A stretch of DNA of 64,000 nt from Daphnia pulex (GCF_021134715.1 NC_060028.1:10081482-10145481), one strand, 5' to 3'. Shown: positions 23,001 to 36,700, counted from the first letter of the stretch. Numbers and translations: made by a program. The notes: generated from the sequence alone by a model not told the origin.

Positions 23001-26000
23001 ACGTAATGACGACGAGACATGCATGTGTACATACTCCATGGTCGCCACTTTCATCTTTTATTCGTGGAAAAGTGCTTAGTATCCCACAATTATTTAAAAC
23101 GGGCGTCTCGTCTTCTATCATTTTCAAAGAAATAAAAAAGGAAAAAGAAAATGAAAAATACCTTTAAAAATGGCGTCGAATTTAACCATCCAGGACGTCA
23201 GGACCGTCTCTTTGGAGAGACCGTCAATGTCGGGCAGAGAACGAACCCGACGCTCGACACTCAATCGGAAAACATCTCGAAAGTCCTGCGACGAGAGGCC
23301 GCCAGCGGTGACGGCGTGGAGGACTCGGTCGGAGCGCAGGAAAAGTTCCGTGTAACTCTGAACGGCGTTGTGAAAAGCCTCGTCGGCCAAGATGGGCGTC
23401 TCTCCTTTCAGGAAGCTCTGCATCCGTCACACACGACATTTGACGCCATGACGCCAGACAAAAAGATTGATAAATCATCAATTAACACCTTGTGTGTAAA
23501 ATCAAAATGAGAAATGGGACCTTGTGTTTTATTTACCTGGAAGCGTTGCTGGAGCGACTCGAGCTGTTGCTTGGAGACTTTCAGTTGTCTCTTGGTCATG
23601 TCGGTCGGTTGTTTGGCGTTGAACGGGTAGGCGACGCAACGTGACACAAAGACGTACAGCTGGAGACGGCGCTTCCTCTCCTCCTCCTCGCGCTCCTGTC
23701 GATCCCGGGACATGAATGATCAACCCGCCAAAAAAACCGACAGCAAACACACGCCCAGGGGTGGGGTGGTGGTAGACTTACCTGGAAATCTTGCTCGTTC
23801 TTGTCGCTAGTCAACGACGGCGAAGGCGATAACGGCCTAGGCAGAGATCCGCTGCGGTGGGACGAATTGAGCGAGGGCGAATGGGCCGGCAGGGTGGCGC
23901 TGGTCGAATTGGAAGTACCGCCGTCCGTTCCCGGACCCAATCCCGGCGTCACCGATCTGATGCAGGATTAATTTGACAAATAAAATGTACCAACAAAAGA
24001 AAATAAAGTTTGCCGACTTCAAAAGATATGATAACGGTTCCAGTTAAACACAAAAAAGTCCCTTTAACCCCATTAACTATCCATCAAAACAAGGACGCAT
24101 GTCGGCCAGCATCAATCCATTCCAGTAACAAGGGACAATGTCTTATATAATCCTCTCAAAGTCCCTTCGGTGTCCAGTTCCCATTTTTTGATGCTGTCCT
24201 ATAAAACGGACATTGACGAATCGGGGCGGACGTGGATCAATTTTTTCGTTTATAAAAATAAAACGACCTTGCCGCCGCGACGACGCCCCGCTGACGGACG
24301 CGAACGCACTTCGATGTGATAGCTTGGGTGGAGATGGATTCGCATGTTATTTTTGGAGGGAACAACCGTCCGTTGCTATGCTGGGCATCTCTCAATGATC
24401 GATCGCAACATTCGCATTATCTATCTTGGCGTCCGCCAGAGCAAACCAATCCCACCCAACGATACCAGGCTATATCCAGCCCTTTTAACTGACTACTGCT
24501 GAATGCCCCACCCAAAAAAAAAATCCAGTAAATCGTGCAAAATCCTTTTTGAAAAAAAAAAGATATATATAACTAACTTGATCCGGAAGAAGCGGAGAGA
24601 TATTGTGGAATTAATTCGGCAGCTGCAACGCGTCAGTTTTTTTTTCTTTATCCACTTTTTATTCTCTTCATCTCGAAAAAAAAGGGAAATTCGATTTGCG
24701 ATATACCGCAGTGCGGGAGAAAAAGGTGACAATCGGAAATACACGACCGAGGCGTCGCCGCTTTCAAACGACAAAAAAAGAAAAGTTTCTCCAAATGCAT
24801 CATCCCCCACTTCCTGGGAAACCAATAAACTTTTTTTTTTCTCGGCTGCTGCTGGTGCTGGCCCTTTTGGGTTTTCCCGCCTCTCTCTCTCTCTCTCCAA
24901 CAAGCAAAAGTGGGGAAAAGAGTGGGGAATTTAAAAGGTTATCGGTGGGTGTAGACAGTTGTCTGATCGATTATCGGACTAGGACTTGTCACGTTGCCAG
25001 TCCAACAGAACGCAACCAGCGGATTTGTTAAATAGAAACACGCCCGGTCGAGTACATCTGTCGAGTCCGTGTTCTTTTCAAAAGATATTGAATTTGATCT
25101 TTTTGTTTCTTTTCTAGTTCAGTTGACTTTTTCCTGCCCGCCGTCTGGATAAAGTTGATTTCAGTCTGTCTGTCTTGCTGATCCTACTCGGATTTCCCCA
25201 TTGCAATTATGTAGTTGACATACAGATGCAGATGGACTACTTCTCTGACGCATGATTCCAAGTGAAAGGCTGAGCTTGATGGCAAACCCGTCCACCCTCT
25301 CTCTCTCGAGGGGGCATTGCACTCTGCATCTGTCAGAGTGGTCTGGTTGGTAAACTTTGGGATTTTGGCAATCTTCCGTGCCATTGCTTAGTCCTCTTAT
25401 CTCATCTCGGCGATGACCGAGAGATGAAATCAACTGAGGGAAAACAAAAGAACCCGCTCTGCTTCTGCTGCTGCTGCTCCTGTCTGCCACGAAGAAAACA
25501 ATCATAAACAACTGGATAGAACACAAAATCAATCGTCTGAAAAGCTCCGTCGATTTGATTAGCCAACATAACGATTGACTGCTTACCACCAGTGCGGTGC
25601 CTCCCCCCCCTCTCTATTGATCTTATTTCTAGTCTATTTATAAACTGGCTGGCGTTGAAATATTCAACCAACTGTTGATTTGCGCTTGTTAGCGAGGAAA
25701 GAGCAGCAGCAGCAGCAGTTCAGCGCTCTCAACCGACACCTATATACTTGCTCGGTTGGTTCCTCTTTTCCAAATGAAATACACTGTCCCCCCCCCCCCC
25801 CTTGCTTCTGTCAATTTTCCACACTTGTCCCCCTCGCCAACACGTCCAAAGGGACATTTTGAGGGGAAGAAAAAAAGGGGGACAAGAATCAACTTTTTGA
25901 ATTTGTGCAGCGTGCCGTGAATTTGAAAAGCGGGAACTGAAAGAACATCTAAACGAAATGATGATGTCAGGATCGATCCTGGCAGCGCGAAATATAGTCT

Positions 26001-27678
26001 AGGGGATATATGGTGTACGGCCGCTCCCTCTATACAATTTTCTTTTTTTGCGAAATAGTAGTATTAAGACTGTCGTCAATCATGGTCAGTTGAAGGCGTT
26101 TCTCATTTCCAGCCAAGACAGGAATGATGAAAAGGGAAAATTGCGACTTAATCAATCGAGTTGCCTGGTTGGAGGGGCGAAGGATCGCCGAACCTTGCGG
26201 GATGGAAACATTTAATGAAACGCGGGCCGTGACTCTCTCTCCCAGAGCGAGTGGTGAGCTATTCCCAACCAACCCGCATTCGAATTGCACATCCCGGCCC
26301 AGATGTGGGCGCCCATTGAGCCCAGCAACAACAACAAACAACAACAGCGCTGGCATTTTCCCCATATTACTTATTATTTCTTGTATATATACAAAAGTCA
26401 GCCAAATTGTTGTCTATTGAACCTTGACTCATGTCCCAGTTGGCCCCCAGTTTGTCGTGTGTCTGATCAAAACATGAAGAAACCAATTGACTTGGCGGCG
26501 CTGGACTCATCTCCGACGGCCACTCTTAATTCGCCGACAATTCCTACACGTTGTTACACGGACGTACACACACGCATTCGTGTTTGACTCTAAGTCATTC
26601 AGACGTTGTGTGTCTTTAGTACAGTAGACAAGCCCTGGGCGTCAAATAGCTTTTTCCCCTGGCTAGGCTGGACTGGCATGGAGGAATAAGTCACGTATTT
26701 ATGTGTATAGTATGTAGCTTGATTCCCGGCGCTTGATTGGATCACATGCTCCATAGGTGAAAAGAATATAACAAAGTGCAGAAACACACACACACAAAAA
26801 AAGACCATAATAATAAAAATAAAAAGAAGAAAAAGGATCGGGTCACGCGCGTTCCCCCAGAGTCTCTCGGGCTCTTGTCTCTAGCGGGTCTTGACAAATT
26901 CGTTTTGCTTCGGCTCACTCAGTCAAAGAGAGCGACGCGATGAGAAGTTGTCATTCTCATCGTGTCATACATCACCGTCACCTTTCTTCTTATTCCTGTA
27001 TACATAACCCCTTGGCGTGTCTTTGGTGTACGTATATCTAGGGCCGCCATCTTGGACGTCGTCAGGTCAAGATGGTTCAAAAAGAGAGAAGCGAAGAGAG
27101 ATGAAAATAAACAAGAGACACACTCGGCGGCGTCTCGTCTGCATTGACGTCACGATAGACGTGGATCAATTTTTGTAAAAGGGAGTCGGCGGGATCCTTA
27201 GGTAGTTTTCGTGCGCTCCTTATCGGCCGGACAAAGACATCCTCCAACACAAGAAGAAGAAGAAAAGGGTGGAGGGGGTGGGGGGAAGAAAAGAATCTAA
27301 GGAGATCAATGTGTAGACTTTGACGTACCTGGGCAAACTGCCCGACGGCGGAGGAACATCCAAGCTGCCGGAAGCTCCTCCTCCTCCTCCCCACGACGTT
27401 GCAGCTGTGCCGGCCGACGAGGCCCCGGCACCCGCTCCGTTGCCTCCGCCAAGATTTCCTCCCGCACCAGCGCCAGCCAGTTGCCCAGGAGCCGTCCCGA
27501 AAGAGTTGTTGGCACCTCCTCCTGCAGACGAGCCGCCACCGCTGCTAGCGTCCTGCTGGCCCTTGGCGGCCCGTTGCGATGGCTGCGAGTGATGGCCAGG
27601 GTGGTGATGGTGATGGTGATGCGGTTCCTCAACCCCCTCTTCATCCGTTTCCTCTTCGGAAGAGCTGGGGTCGATCAT
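10581..27678 (-). CDS. Caps: Calcium-dependent secretion activator (CAPS/CADPS), 32 coding exons
   Basis: CAPS primes dense-core (neuropeptide) vesicles for calcium-triggered fusion at the plasma membrane, binding PI(4,5)P2 and SNARE proteins. The joined coding sequence is 4,341 nt, giving 1,446 aa plus stop, with phase closing at every exon junction. Order: acidic and low-complexity N terminus, a conserved CAPS N-terminal domain, a C2-like region (about aa 480-600), a PH domain (about 610-720), the MUN/Munc13-homology region (about 780-1300), and a Gly-rich C terminus ending [10 protein letters not shown]. The start [10 protein letters not shown] matches the family's conserved opening, so ATG 27676-27678 is confident. 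It lies in an exon whose acceptor (TATAG) is at 27726, implying at least one upstream noncoding exon. Vertebrate CADPS is about 1,350 aa; the excess is mostly N-terminal low complexity. Exon coordinates are given in the following entries. Confidence 0.95.
11492..17007 (-). CDS. Caps: CAPS exons 14-28: MUN / Munc13-homology region, with microexons
   Basis: Exons 16871-17007, 16569-16756, 15167-15268, 15021-15084, 14803-14926, 14675-14695, 14462-14577, 13906-13917, 13663-13668, 13229-13385, 13006-13147, 12780-12935, 12547-12700, 12421-12481, 12259-12356, 11659-11775 and 11492-11596, counting the 12- and 6-nt microexons, encode aa 738-1324. Conserved blocks include [115 protein letters not shown] and [13 protein letters not shown]. 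This region contacts syntaxin/SNARE assemblies in CAPS and Munc13 proteins. The acceptor of exon 11659-11775 was set by homology and could shift by a few bases. Confidence 0.92.
13663..13668 (-). CDS. Caps: CAPS 6-nt microexon encoding DQ
   Basis: GATCAA is bounded by a long pyrimidine tract ending CCCAATCAG and by the strong donor GTGAGTACC. It is phase 0 on both sides. Asp-Gln directly before AFAW fits the family alignment as I know it. The excellent splice sites on both sides argue against chance, but such a small exon needs transcript proof. Confidence 0.6.
13906..13917 (-). CDS. Caps: CAPS 12-nt microexon encoding AFKG
   Basis: GCTTTCAAAGGG lies between CCCAAAAG and GTGAGTG on the minus strand. 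It is phase 0 on both sides, falling between NEEHYAE and AFAWFSDLL. Other CAPS proteins carry a short variable insert at this point. Inclusion or skipping leaves the frame intact. Donor and acceptor are both good matches to consensus. Confidence 0.6.
14675..14695 (-). CDS. Caps: CAPS 21-nt microexon (candidate cassette)
   Basis: Flanked by AACTAG and GTAAATG, it encodes seven residues (AETTIQ plus shared codons) between phase-1 boundaries. Skipping it keeps the frame, because exon 18 ends and exon 20 begins in phase 1. It sits at a place where CAPS proteins of different animals vary in length. Confidence 0.8.
17074..18395 (-). CDS. Caps: CAPS exons 11-13: PH domain
   Basis: Exons 18289-18395, 17883-18058 and 17074-17262 encode aa 581-737. 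The PH domain starts near [19 protein letters not shown], continues [20 protein letters not shown] and [20 protein letters not shown], and ends in [20 protein letters not shown] with the C-terminal helix [16 protein letters not shown]. The basic run WKKWKKRYY is the phosphoinositide-contacting strand region in this family. This is the most conserved part of the gene and the strongest evidence for its identity. Confidence 0.95.
18491..22608 (-). CDS. Caps: CAPS exons 5-10: linker and C2-like domain
   Basis: Exons 22424-22608, 22229-22309, 21687-21859, 21024-21117, 18722-18843 and 18491-18635 encode aa 314-580. Recognisable conserved blocks are [65 protein letters not shown] joined to [20 protein letters not shown], and [17 protein letters not shown]. 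The last two belong to the C2-like domain. As in other CAPS proteins the domain lacks an obvious full set of calcium-binding Asp residues. The 2.2-kb intron between exons 8 and 9 (18844-21023) holds only low-complexity and microsatellite DNA. Confidence 0.93.
23162..27678 (-). CDS. Caps: CAPS exons 1-4: N-terminal region
   Basis: Exons 27329-27678, 23782-23956, 23537-23695 and 23162-23417 encode aa 1-313. Exon 1 contains an acidic stretch ([15 protein letters not shown]), seven consecutive His, then a Gly/Ala/Ser-rich tract. Exon 2 is Ser/Pro-rich. Exon 3 begins with a charged helix ([10 protein letters not shown]) leading into [20 protein letters not shown], nearly invariant in CAPS proteins. 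Exon 4 has [20 protein letters not shown] and [16 protein letters not shown], also diagnostic. The 3.4-kb intron 1 (23957-27328) is by far the longest within the coding region. Exon 1 is GC-rich and may vary in length between individuals. Confidence 0.93.
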
Positions 27679-27725
27679 TTTGGCTGGTCGATCAGGTAAG
27701 CGGACTCCCCCTCGGCTCTCGGCTC
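27679..27725 (-). other. Caps: CAPS 5' UTR part of the first coding exon
   Basis: Minus-strand TTTTATTATAG at 27726-27736 is a plausible acceptor, followed by 47 nt of untranslated sequence and the ATG preceded by CCAAA. The transcript therefore likely begins in a distant upstream exon. Confidence 0.55.
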
Positions 27726-30700
27726 CTATAATAAAATAACGTCAAACAATCAATAGAGAGACGGCCATTGCACAAACAGCGGACGGGCAAAAAAATCGAT
27801 TGTATAAATAAACAACGAGATCAAACATTCTGGCCGCCGTCCGGCAGACGTCATCGCCCAGAAGACTATCAGTCACAACCACCCGTCAAACACTTTTTGG
27901 TCATCGATTTTTGAATCTTTCCCGCGGTCACCAAAACAACAATCGATTACGCAAAACAAATAAAAAGGTAACGAGTAGTCTCCCGTCACCGTGGGAGAAA
28001 TGGATTCTCACATAGATACATATAAACAAGTTGACCGACCCAAAAAAGAAAATATAGAAATCAAATAGAAAAGGAATTCCCGAATCGCTCCGATGTTGTC
28101 CATTGCGTGGATGTGTCGTCGTCGTCGTCGTCGGTTGTGGTTCGTTCGTTTGTATTTCGGGACCCCCGTCACGCAAAGTGGATCGTGCCGTTGAGTCTCT
28201 GCTTCACGCACAAACGTCAATCGATATCATCTATGCGTTTATGTGTGTAGTCTATGGGATATGTACAGCCCGGCAAAGAGAGAAACGGGAGCGGCGTGGT
28301 GGGTGAATCACAAAGGGACTCGGGCTATTAAATCCTGGGCTGTATTGCAAGTTTCAGGCTATAAAATCCACTTGACGAGGAGTGCTCCATCCGGATGCTA
28401 TACTATATACCAGAAGCGACATAGAGCGTACACACAGCTTGCATATAGGCAGTGTATACTTAATAGATGAAAAAGAGTTTAGTCGCGTTTGAATGCCATA
28501 TCTTTCATTACTTATGTACCAGCAACGTCAAAAAAGACTTTTCTCTTTTTCTCTCTCTCCGGAGTCGCTCAGACGGCTGCAGCGAATGATTGCATGTACA
28601 TTGAGTTAGGCTGTATTAGATGGGCATAAATAGAGCCGTGATGAGGGATCGCTATAGGAACCCTGTTGTTCACAGAAAAAAAGGAACAGAGTGCCTAATG
28701 CACTTACATAACGCCAGCCAGCAACGTAATGGAGCTTGGATCGAGCTGGCACTCTCAAAAAGAGACCCATCCGGCTGTAATATATATTTTTTTATTATTC
28801 TTATGTGTGTGCTGTTGTAACAGAACTGGCCATGACTGGAATTCGTTTTGACGTCATTCGATTATGGCCAACGTTTCATGATGTACTAGAAGAATTAAGC
28901 CGCTTATTCTGCCTTTTGGCTATTATTGATGGTAAAACTGTGTATGTCATAAAAGTCTACTTATTTCGGATCAGACTTGACAAGTCCCCCCCCCCCTTTT
29001 TTTAGACTAACAGGCAAAAGACAATTGAATCTTTTGGGCATTTTCATAGCTGATTTAAATGTCATTTCTAGGATGATAGAATCATTAAACTAAATTAGTT
29101 CTCATCTTCTCTTTGAGTTTTATCGATCCTGAACAGAGTGTGTGTGGGCAGCGGCGGGGTGTGTATAAGCCTAGCCCACACACGCACAGATGAGCTGGGT
29201 CTCAATATGGAGGAGGAATCGATTGACTTTTTTGTTGTTTCATCCGGGCGTTACGACTCACGAATCGGTTACACTTGGCGGATGGCGGTCCCCCCTTTTT
29301 CCCATACACAACAGACGAACGCGTCCTTTCCATTTTCTCCCCGTACATCCCCAGAGATGCGCTAGAAAAAAACGATAAATGGTTGTAGGTAGCATTATAA
29401 CTGCCACAATATTATGGCAGTAATATTGTTTATTGATAAATTCCAGAGGGGACCCACCGGAAGTTCAAAAAATACGAGTGGGAGCATAAATAGTATGTAC
29501 ATAAAGCTAACGCATTTTCGGAACAGGAAGGAAATGATCGATATGGAGCCTCGTCTGTTTACAAAAGAACTGCACGTTACCGGCTATATAAGGACAATAT
29601 AAGCTCGTCATTATAATCGAACGCATATCCTCCTCCCCCCCACCCCCCTCCCCACCAGACCCAAAAATAAAACGTTGCACATAATGTTCTTAATCATCAT
29701 TATTTGGCTGTAAAAGGATTATTATTGCTATCGGGGCGGGGGGAAAGTGATGGTCACAAGATGTGAAACATGAACGGCCGGTACAGTACTACTAACGTCT
29801 TTTTCTTTTTTTCTGGGTTTTTAATGGCGCAATACATCACACAAACTGTCCCCCGCGCCGCTTTTTCTCATCCGATCCCGAGCTGTTTCGTTCCACGTAA
29901 TATCGCACAGACCCAATTTCGCCGCACTGACGGTGACGAAATGCTACAATGTGTAACATAGTTCCGTATATATCGCGGCCCACCGGATGATGTATACTGC
30001 ATCGCGCACAAAATACAAAAAGCCCTGGCAGAAAAAAAAAAAAAAAATGTGTTTTATGCGCACGTTAGAATATGTATGTACAAGGAAACTCCGTTCCATC
30101 TTTCTCTCTTTTTTTTGGGCAATCCGACGCTCTTTTTTCCGGTGAGACGCGAATTCCGCTGGATCATCAGCGTGAGCGAACGGCAACTGGCGTGCGGTAT
30201 TATGAGAGTCTTGCCTGAGCGACAACAAAAGTTCTTTTGCATGCTTTTGGTCGTACCCCCTCCCCCCTTATTGAAGCAGAAAAAAAGGGGTGGGGGAAAA
30301 AAATGTCCAACGAGGCGCAATATTTCGCCATTTTTTATCTGAAACAAAAAAACAAAAGATGCGACGTGAATCGCAATAGATGTGACGTTCTTTATAGGCG
30401 GGTCTCTCCCCCTCGATCGATGGGTACAGTACACACTTGAATGTACCTACTGTACAATGAGAACACTAGCTGGATACAATATGCATGCATGATATTAGTC
30501 GATGCATGCGGGATTACGTGCTAATAAGGAGCGCGGGAGGGGAAAGACACACTGCAGCAACAATGTAGGGCGACGAGGCCGCAAGGTTTCGCCGTTTTTA
30601 ATCGTGGAAATATTATCCGGACATGACAAATGTGGGAGTTTTGGCTTGAGGGGTCGGATGTTTGTACACATCCTTTTTTCTCCGACTAGACGAAGAGTCT

Positions 30701-33700
30701 ATATTGACTCGGAGCATCTTGGGATCGATATGATAACAAGCTTGCCAGCAGCAGCGATGCTAATTACTCTGCAAAATATATAACAGTCGCCAACAAAGGA
30801 GTGAGACAGCTCTCGCTTCTAATGTCGAGTGGAAACTGTGGAATTATTATTACAATGGGCAGAGGCAGAATTTATTCTAGCGGTCGTCGCCCGTTATTGT
30901 CATCAACTATTCACCAAAATCATTTCCGTACAACCTATACTAGTCCCCCCGGTTATCTGACGTTGAATTCAATTTTCTTTTGATGTCGAAACAAAAAGCA
31001 ACCGGCTTATAAAGTTTTGCGCTTGATACCTCGCAATCCCAGGGTACAGGGTCCGAACATTCGCTCTAATAAGCTGTAAACTTTGATGGCAGATCTACTG
31101 AAGTCCGACCTTGGTGAGTTCTGCTATGTTTCGTAAAGTTCGCCAACTATTGAACGGTAAAAATCTACCGGAGAAATTATTCAAGCGAGCCGGGTACGAG
31201 GTAGGCACGAAAAATCTTGACAGAACCAGCAATAGCACAATAACACATTCATCTAGAAGCCCAACTTTCCTCTTAGTTGGCTTCGAGTAACTGTCAGTTT
31301 TGTAGCCAGCGAGAGAGTAGCCTCTCCAGCAGCGCCGTGTTTCATAATCAAATATTAGACGAAGAGAGATATCACATGCACAGAAACTAAGTCTGTGTCA
31401 ACAACTTTTGGGGATTCAATTAGATACCAGTACATATATACAAGCCCGATAGCCTTCATGCTCGACGCCAATCGCCAGCAACCAACCAGGTCCATCGGCG
31501 GAATAACACACGCAACTTATTCGAGACATTTCCCCATCGAAAAACTTTGGTTTTGGTTTTCTTCTCGGAAACTCTACGCCGCAATAAACGGAAAACTCTA
31601 ATCATTCCAACTTATTTTTTTTTATTCACGCAGTTCTAGACCAGCACAGCTGTCTGGCCCATTCGTAAGATAATTCGTTGCGGTTAAACCGAAGTGGAGA
31701 AAAAAAAAAAATTCCGGAGCAAATATTTCTTGGAGCACTTTGTTGAAATCCAATTCGTGCCACATCTCCAACTCTCACGTTGTGACGTGTCCGTTTAAGA
31801 GTATATGTGACGAATGGCAAGAAAAAGAGAAAGAAACGAGTGGAGGATGGCCATTATGAGCGGTCGTTGCGTCAAGCTCGACTTTCGGAATAAACGATCC
31901 AATTAACTCTCTGACGCCGTGAATGAGCTTCATTTTCAGTCGACAAAATCGTACCCGAATAAGAGTAGCGATCGCTCTCTCCGTTCAAATAAAAATCCGA
32001 GCTTGAAAGAAATGCGAGAGAGAGATAGAGGAGCCCGGCAATAAACAACCCCCGAAAAGGAAAAAAGAATCAACTTGGCAAACTGTTTGTGTATATAAGA
32101 AGAAGAAGAAGACGACGCGGAATTGAAATGGAGCCAGTCAAAAAGCGAGAGGGCAAAGTCTTCAATCCCCCGCGTTCACTCCCGACAGCTGCACGATATA
32201 GCGACAAAGGAAAACAACTCACGGAAATAAGAGATCTCGTCCTGGGAAGAAAAGGTGCTCCTTTTTTTAGGGTCCGACGTCAAGGAGGTCACAAGAAAAT
32301 TGAAGGGACGAAGAGATCAATCGTCCATTTTAACATGGACTCAATAACATCAGTTCCGTGCTTGCAGTCCGAAATAATAAAATCACTTGTGTGTTCCAAA
32401 AAAATATAGATCTAACTGAATATCGGGACAACCGGCCAGTGTTGAAAGATGGAACTGTACAAAGGCAACTGAAGGGGGGAAAGAAAAAGAGGTGGGACAC
32501 ACACATACTGGGCCAGCGGCCAGCTGGGCCAGAATAAAATAAAAAAATAAAAAAAAAAAAGAGGGAGGGAGGTCAGCGTTTGGCTTCGGATAACATCGTC
32601 GGGTCTCCCTCAGATCAATATGCGTAAAGGGCGTGCCCAGCTGGTCGATTCTTTCCGCTCTGTCAAACCGAATCAACAAAAGGTTTTTTTTTCTTTTTTT
32701 AGTTTGTCTCCTTCGTCTACTTTTCTCTTCTTCATCTTCTCAGGATTCCATAGGTCCATTTCTTGCTGAAAAAAATTTGTTTCTACGTTTCTACATCTTT
32801 AGTAATAATATTTCGGGCCAATTCTCCTGGAACTTATTGACTTGGGATATTCAATCGAGGATCAATTTCGGCGAAATGAAAGGACACGGACCGACGGTGA
32901 ATGAATTGGCTTTGCAATAAGGACTCACAAGGAGATTTAATAAGATCTTGTACAGCCAGGGTCCGAGCTGTGTTCCTTGTTCTTCGGGCGACACACCACA
33001 CAGGCTGTGCAATCTGGGCCGTCGGACAAGTCAATACAAGCCTTTGTAACATGCCCCGGTGTTTTTCGGAGATAAAGAGATGACGCAGGGCTTATAAACG
33101 GTAAGTGAATCGAGCCTAGATGAAAGGGCCGGCGAGGAGGACGATATAGTCTAAATAGGAGCCCACGAAATTCTAGCCACGTTCCGCCACTCACGACGGC
33201 TCAGGGAGAGAAGGAGAGAGAGACTTCCTCCCACAAAACAACAAACGCCGATGCCACGGGTCTCTGTGGCAGTTTGTTCGGCAAACAAGAGCCGCCAAGA
33301 GCCGCCGCTGTCCTCTCCATTCTCTTCCGGACTCTGTGTGTTGCTACGTGTAGTGTGTCAACAGGAAAGTTGCCCAATTCCGGGCAACGGCCAGGGAATC
33401 TTATCCGTTCGCCATACATACCCCCATCGAGCCAAAAAAAGTGCTGGTCATAATCCGGATGGAGCGAGCAAGTTGCTCTTCCACATCTCGGTCGGTGGGC
33501 GGGCCTTTCAAAACTATAAATTCGGATCTCTGACAGCCGGAAGTTGCAGTGAAAGAGGACAACTACTAGTTACCATGGTACTACCAGCTCAAAGATGATG
33601 ATGATCGATAATTCAAACTCTCGTCATCCGCCCAGAGTGAGTTGAAGAGTACGTTAATATCTTCCGCCTGTTACAATGCCATCGTTCTCAACTTTGCTAC

Positions 33701-36700
33701 AGTTTTCGGCGGGGGACGACCGGGACGCGGACACTTTGGATTTCTGCGGACGTATTACAAGAACGTGCGTCATGCGAGCTGGTAAAATTCTGTAGCCGAT
33801 CTTCAAGTTAGGTGTGACGAACGAACCAACATCGACGCCATGAATGACAATGAGATATGCTAAGGAGCTTTCCTATATACACGACGAAGACGAGAGATTA
33901 TTTGAGCAGGTCATTACTGATTGGCCTATCATAATCTCTTCTCTGATCAAGGGTTTAAATCTAAGACGTCAAAGTTGAACGAGTACGAAAATATTCTCCA
34001 TTGTTTGTTTTTTTGACATTTTTAATTTGAAAAATCGGCAGGAATTTACATTTTGCTCGAAATGAAGAAATTCCTCGGACGAACTAATGGCGGATTCTTT
34101 GGGAAATTTTTTAATGATTAGCGTTTCTTCCTCGACGCCGTTGTTCGTCATTTACAATAGGAAACCCAGCGTCTGGACGAGACAATAGGGACGCCATGAC
34201 GAATCCTTGGATGCGGTTTCTGCTAATGAAATCCTTTTTTCCCCTCTTTTTTTTTCGCATGAGAAATTCTCGCCATTTCATTTGGATCGAGATCGATATC
34301 CAGTGTGAAGTTGGGCGTGATACCCAAGACACAACAGAATGAAATTCAGACAAGACGCCGATTTCAGGTGATGATTGGCACCAAGTCACAACAACGGCTC
34401 CGCTTTCAGCGCGTTACACATGACTATTTCAGCACACAAAAAGAAATTTTTGCCCCCCTCTTTTTTTGTTTTATTTATAGAAACCGCTGGATGGATTACA
34501 ATTTTTCATCGCAGTGCAAACAATTGAAGCGGAAAAAAAAGGAACGACCCGCGGATCTCTCTCTTTTTTTCCATCGCTCTGAAGACTCGTTAACGAACAG
34601 TGCAGCCAAGAGGATTGTTGAGTGGTTTTTATCGACCGAATGAAGGGTAGCTGCTGGTCTATATAGCAGCAACAAAAAGTAAGGGAAAAATAATAAAAAA
34701 AGGAGAGAAACCCACGGAAAATAAAATACCGATATTTGTGACTCTCTCCCTTACGCGTGTTTAATGGCTTTTTGCACAGAGCTCGGAACGCCATCCATGT
34801 AACGGAGACGCATTATTGATAAACAAAGTTTCAGACAAGATTCACATGCATGTCTTTTTTGGCACGAAGCCTCCTTGTGTCTTGTAAATGATGTTTGTTG
34901 TATATTCACTAGTTTTGCGCAGAGAATATTCACTGGCGGATAAAGTAAAAAACAAAAATAGCAAGATGGAAAAAAATAATAATAATAAAATAACTCTCTC
35001 TCTCTGGCTAGCGATCGGTAGTAGTAAGTACTGTATACTCTCTCTGGTATGTAGCATGGATAGTGTGCTTTTCACGCTCCCGTCAACCACCCCCTCCATC
35101 GCCCAACCCGCCCTTTCCCATTTGTACATACACCCTCGGTCGCCGCTCTCCTTTCGGGAGCTCTGCTCAACGCAAGCGACGATCAATACGAGGTGGTTCC
35201 ATCCCCAGCGCTTACACACACACACACACATATATATATACGTATATCTCTCTAAATGTAGTATACAAGAGAGTTATTCTATATGCGTGCACGAAAAAAG
35301 AAAGTCTCAAAGTTAACGTAATACTTGGAAATAGCGAAAAGAAAAAAAAAAGCCAAAATCTAATATTTAGTAAGATAACCTTTTTCCTTATATAAGAAAA
35401 AAAAGCTCTCGTTTACTAAATTGGTAAAAACTCTCGTCCCTGTGAGAAAAAAAAGAGAGGAAAGAAAACTTTGTATTCTATATTTTAGATGTTGATATTA
35501 TATATGTCTCCGCTTCACAATCTTTCCTCCTCTCCTATTGTTGTTTCACATCCGGAATACCCTGTGCTGCGTTACTAGTGCAACCGAGTCCGCACCATTT
35601 TTTTTTTCTTCTTCTCGGGAGTTGGAGCTGCTGCTGGTCTCTTCTTGACTCGATCACGACTTTGAATCCTCCCCACCCTCCTCCTCCTCCTCCTCCTCCG
35701 CCCCATTTTCCTCGTGGATGCATCCCGAAGTGGTGGAAGGACGTTGCAGAGCAAGTCGAGCGGGACTACAACTACTACTACTATACTACTCGTCCTGCAC
35801 GATACTCTGTTACAAGACTAGAAGTCCTTCGCCTCTTCCCCCCTTCTGAAAACTTTCTTGTTCGATCTAACTAATCAAATGTCGCCGGCTTGTGGGGGTA
35901 TCAGGATCAAGTGAAATATATGAAAAGCTGTCAACTTGGGGTTAGGATATATATATATATAAAACAAACTTTTGCCTTTATGTACCAAATGTAGATTTCA
36001 AATGAGGTAAGCCAAAAGAAACCAAACAGCAATTTCCTGCCTTTATCGTGGAATTCTATCAAAAATAAATAAATTTCCCCCACAAAAATAACGGATGCGG
36101 GGTGCAAGAAGAAGAAGAAGAAAATAAAAAGATGTTTGATCAGCAGTTTCATTTGTTACGTCGCTATCCGACGCAAAGAGGGTCGACCAAAGTTACACAA
36201 CTGTTCGTTTGCGTTATTGGCTTGACAAACAAGAGGTCAAAATAAAAGAAGAGCGGAAAAATTTATCGAGTCCAAACGAATTGAAAGTCAACAAATAAGA
36301 AACTTTTGCGGCGATGCGAAAATTCCCCCCGAGCACCAATTCTTTTTCTTTATTCCCGTTTATATAATAATATATATTTTTGGGTAAATAAGAAGGGAGG
36401 AGTGTAAATCATGGTCGTTACTCACACCCGCAGCAACCGACAAGAACCCAAAATCAATACGGATTAAGTCCTACACACAGGGCAACTCACAGCAAATAAG
36501 TTTGACAAGAAAAAGGGGGAAACAAAAAGCCGCACGCAAACGCAAACATCGAACGAAATTCCGCGGCTCCGGAACAACACACTGTCTTTTGTGGTATCAA
36601 TAAAAAAAAAGGCTTATGTGCTTTTTTCACAATATCTGAGCACTATAAATAACCGGACAAACACAGACAGAGAGTCGATCTCAAAGCAAACGGCCAACGA

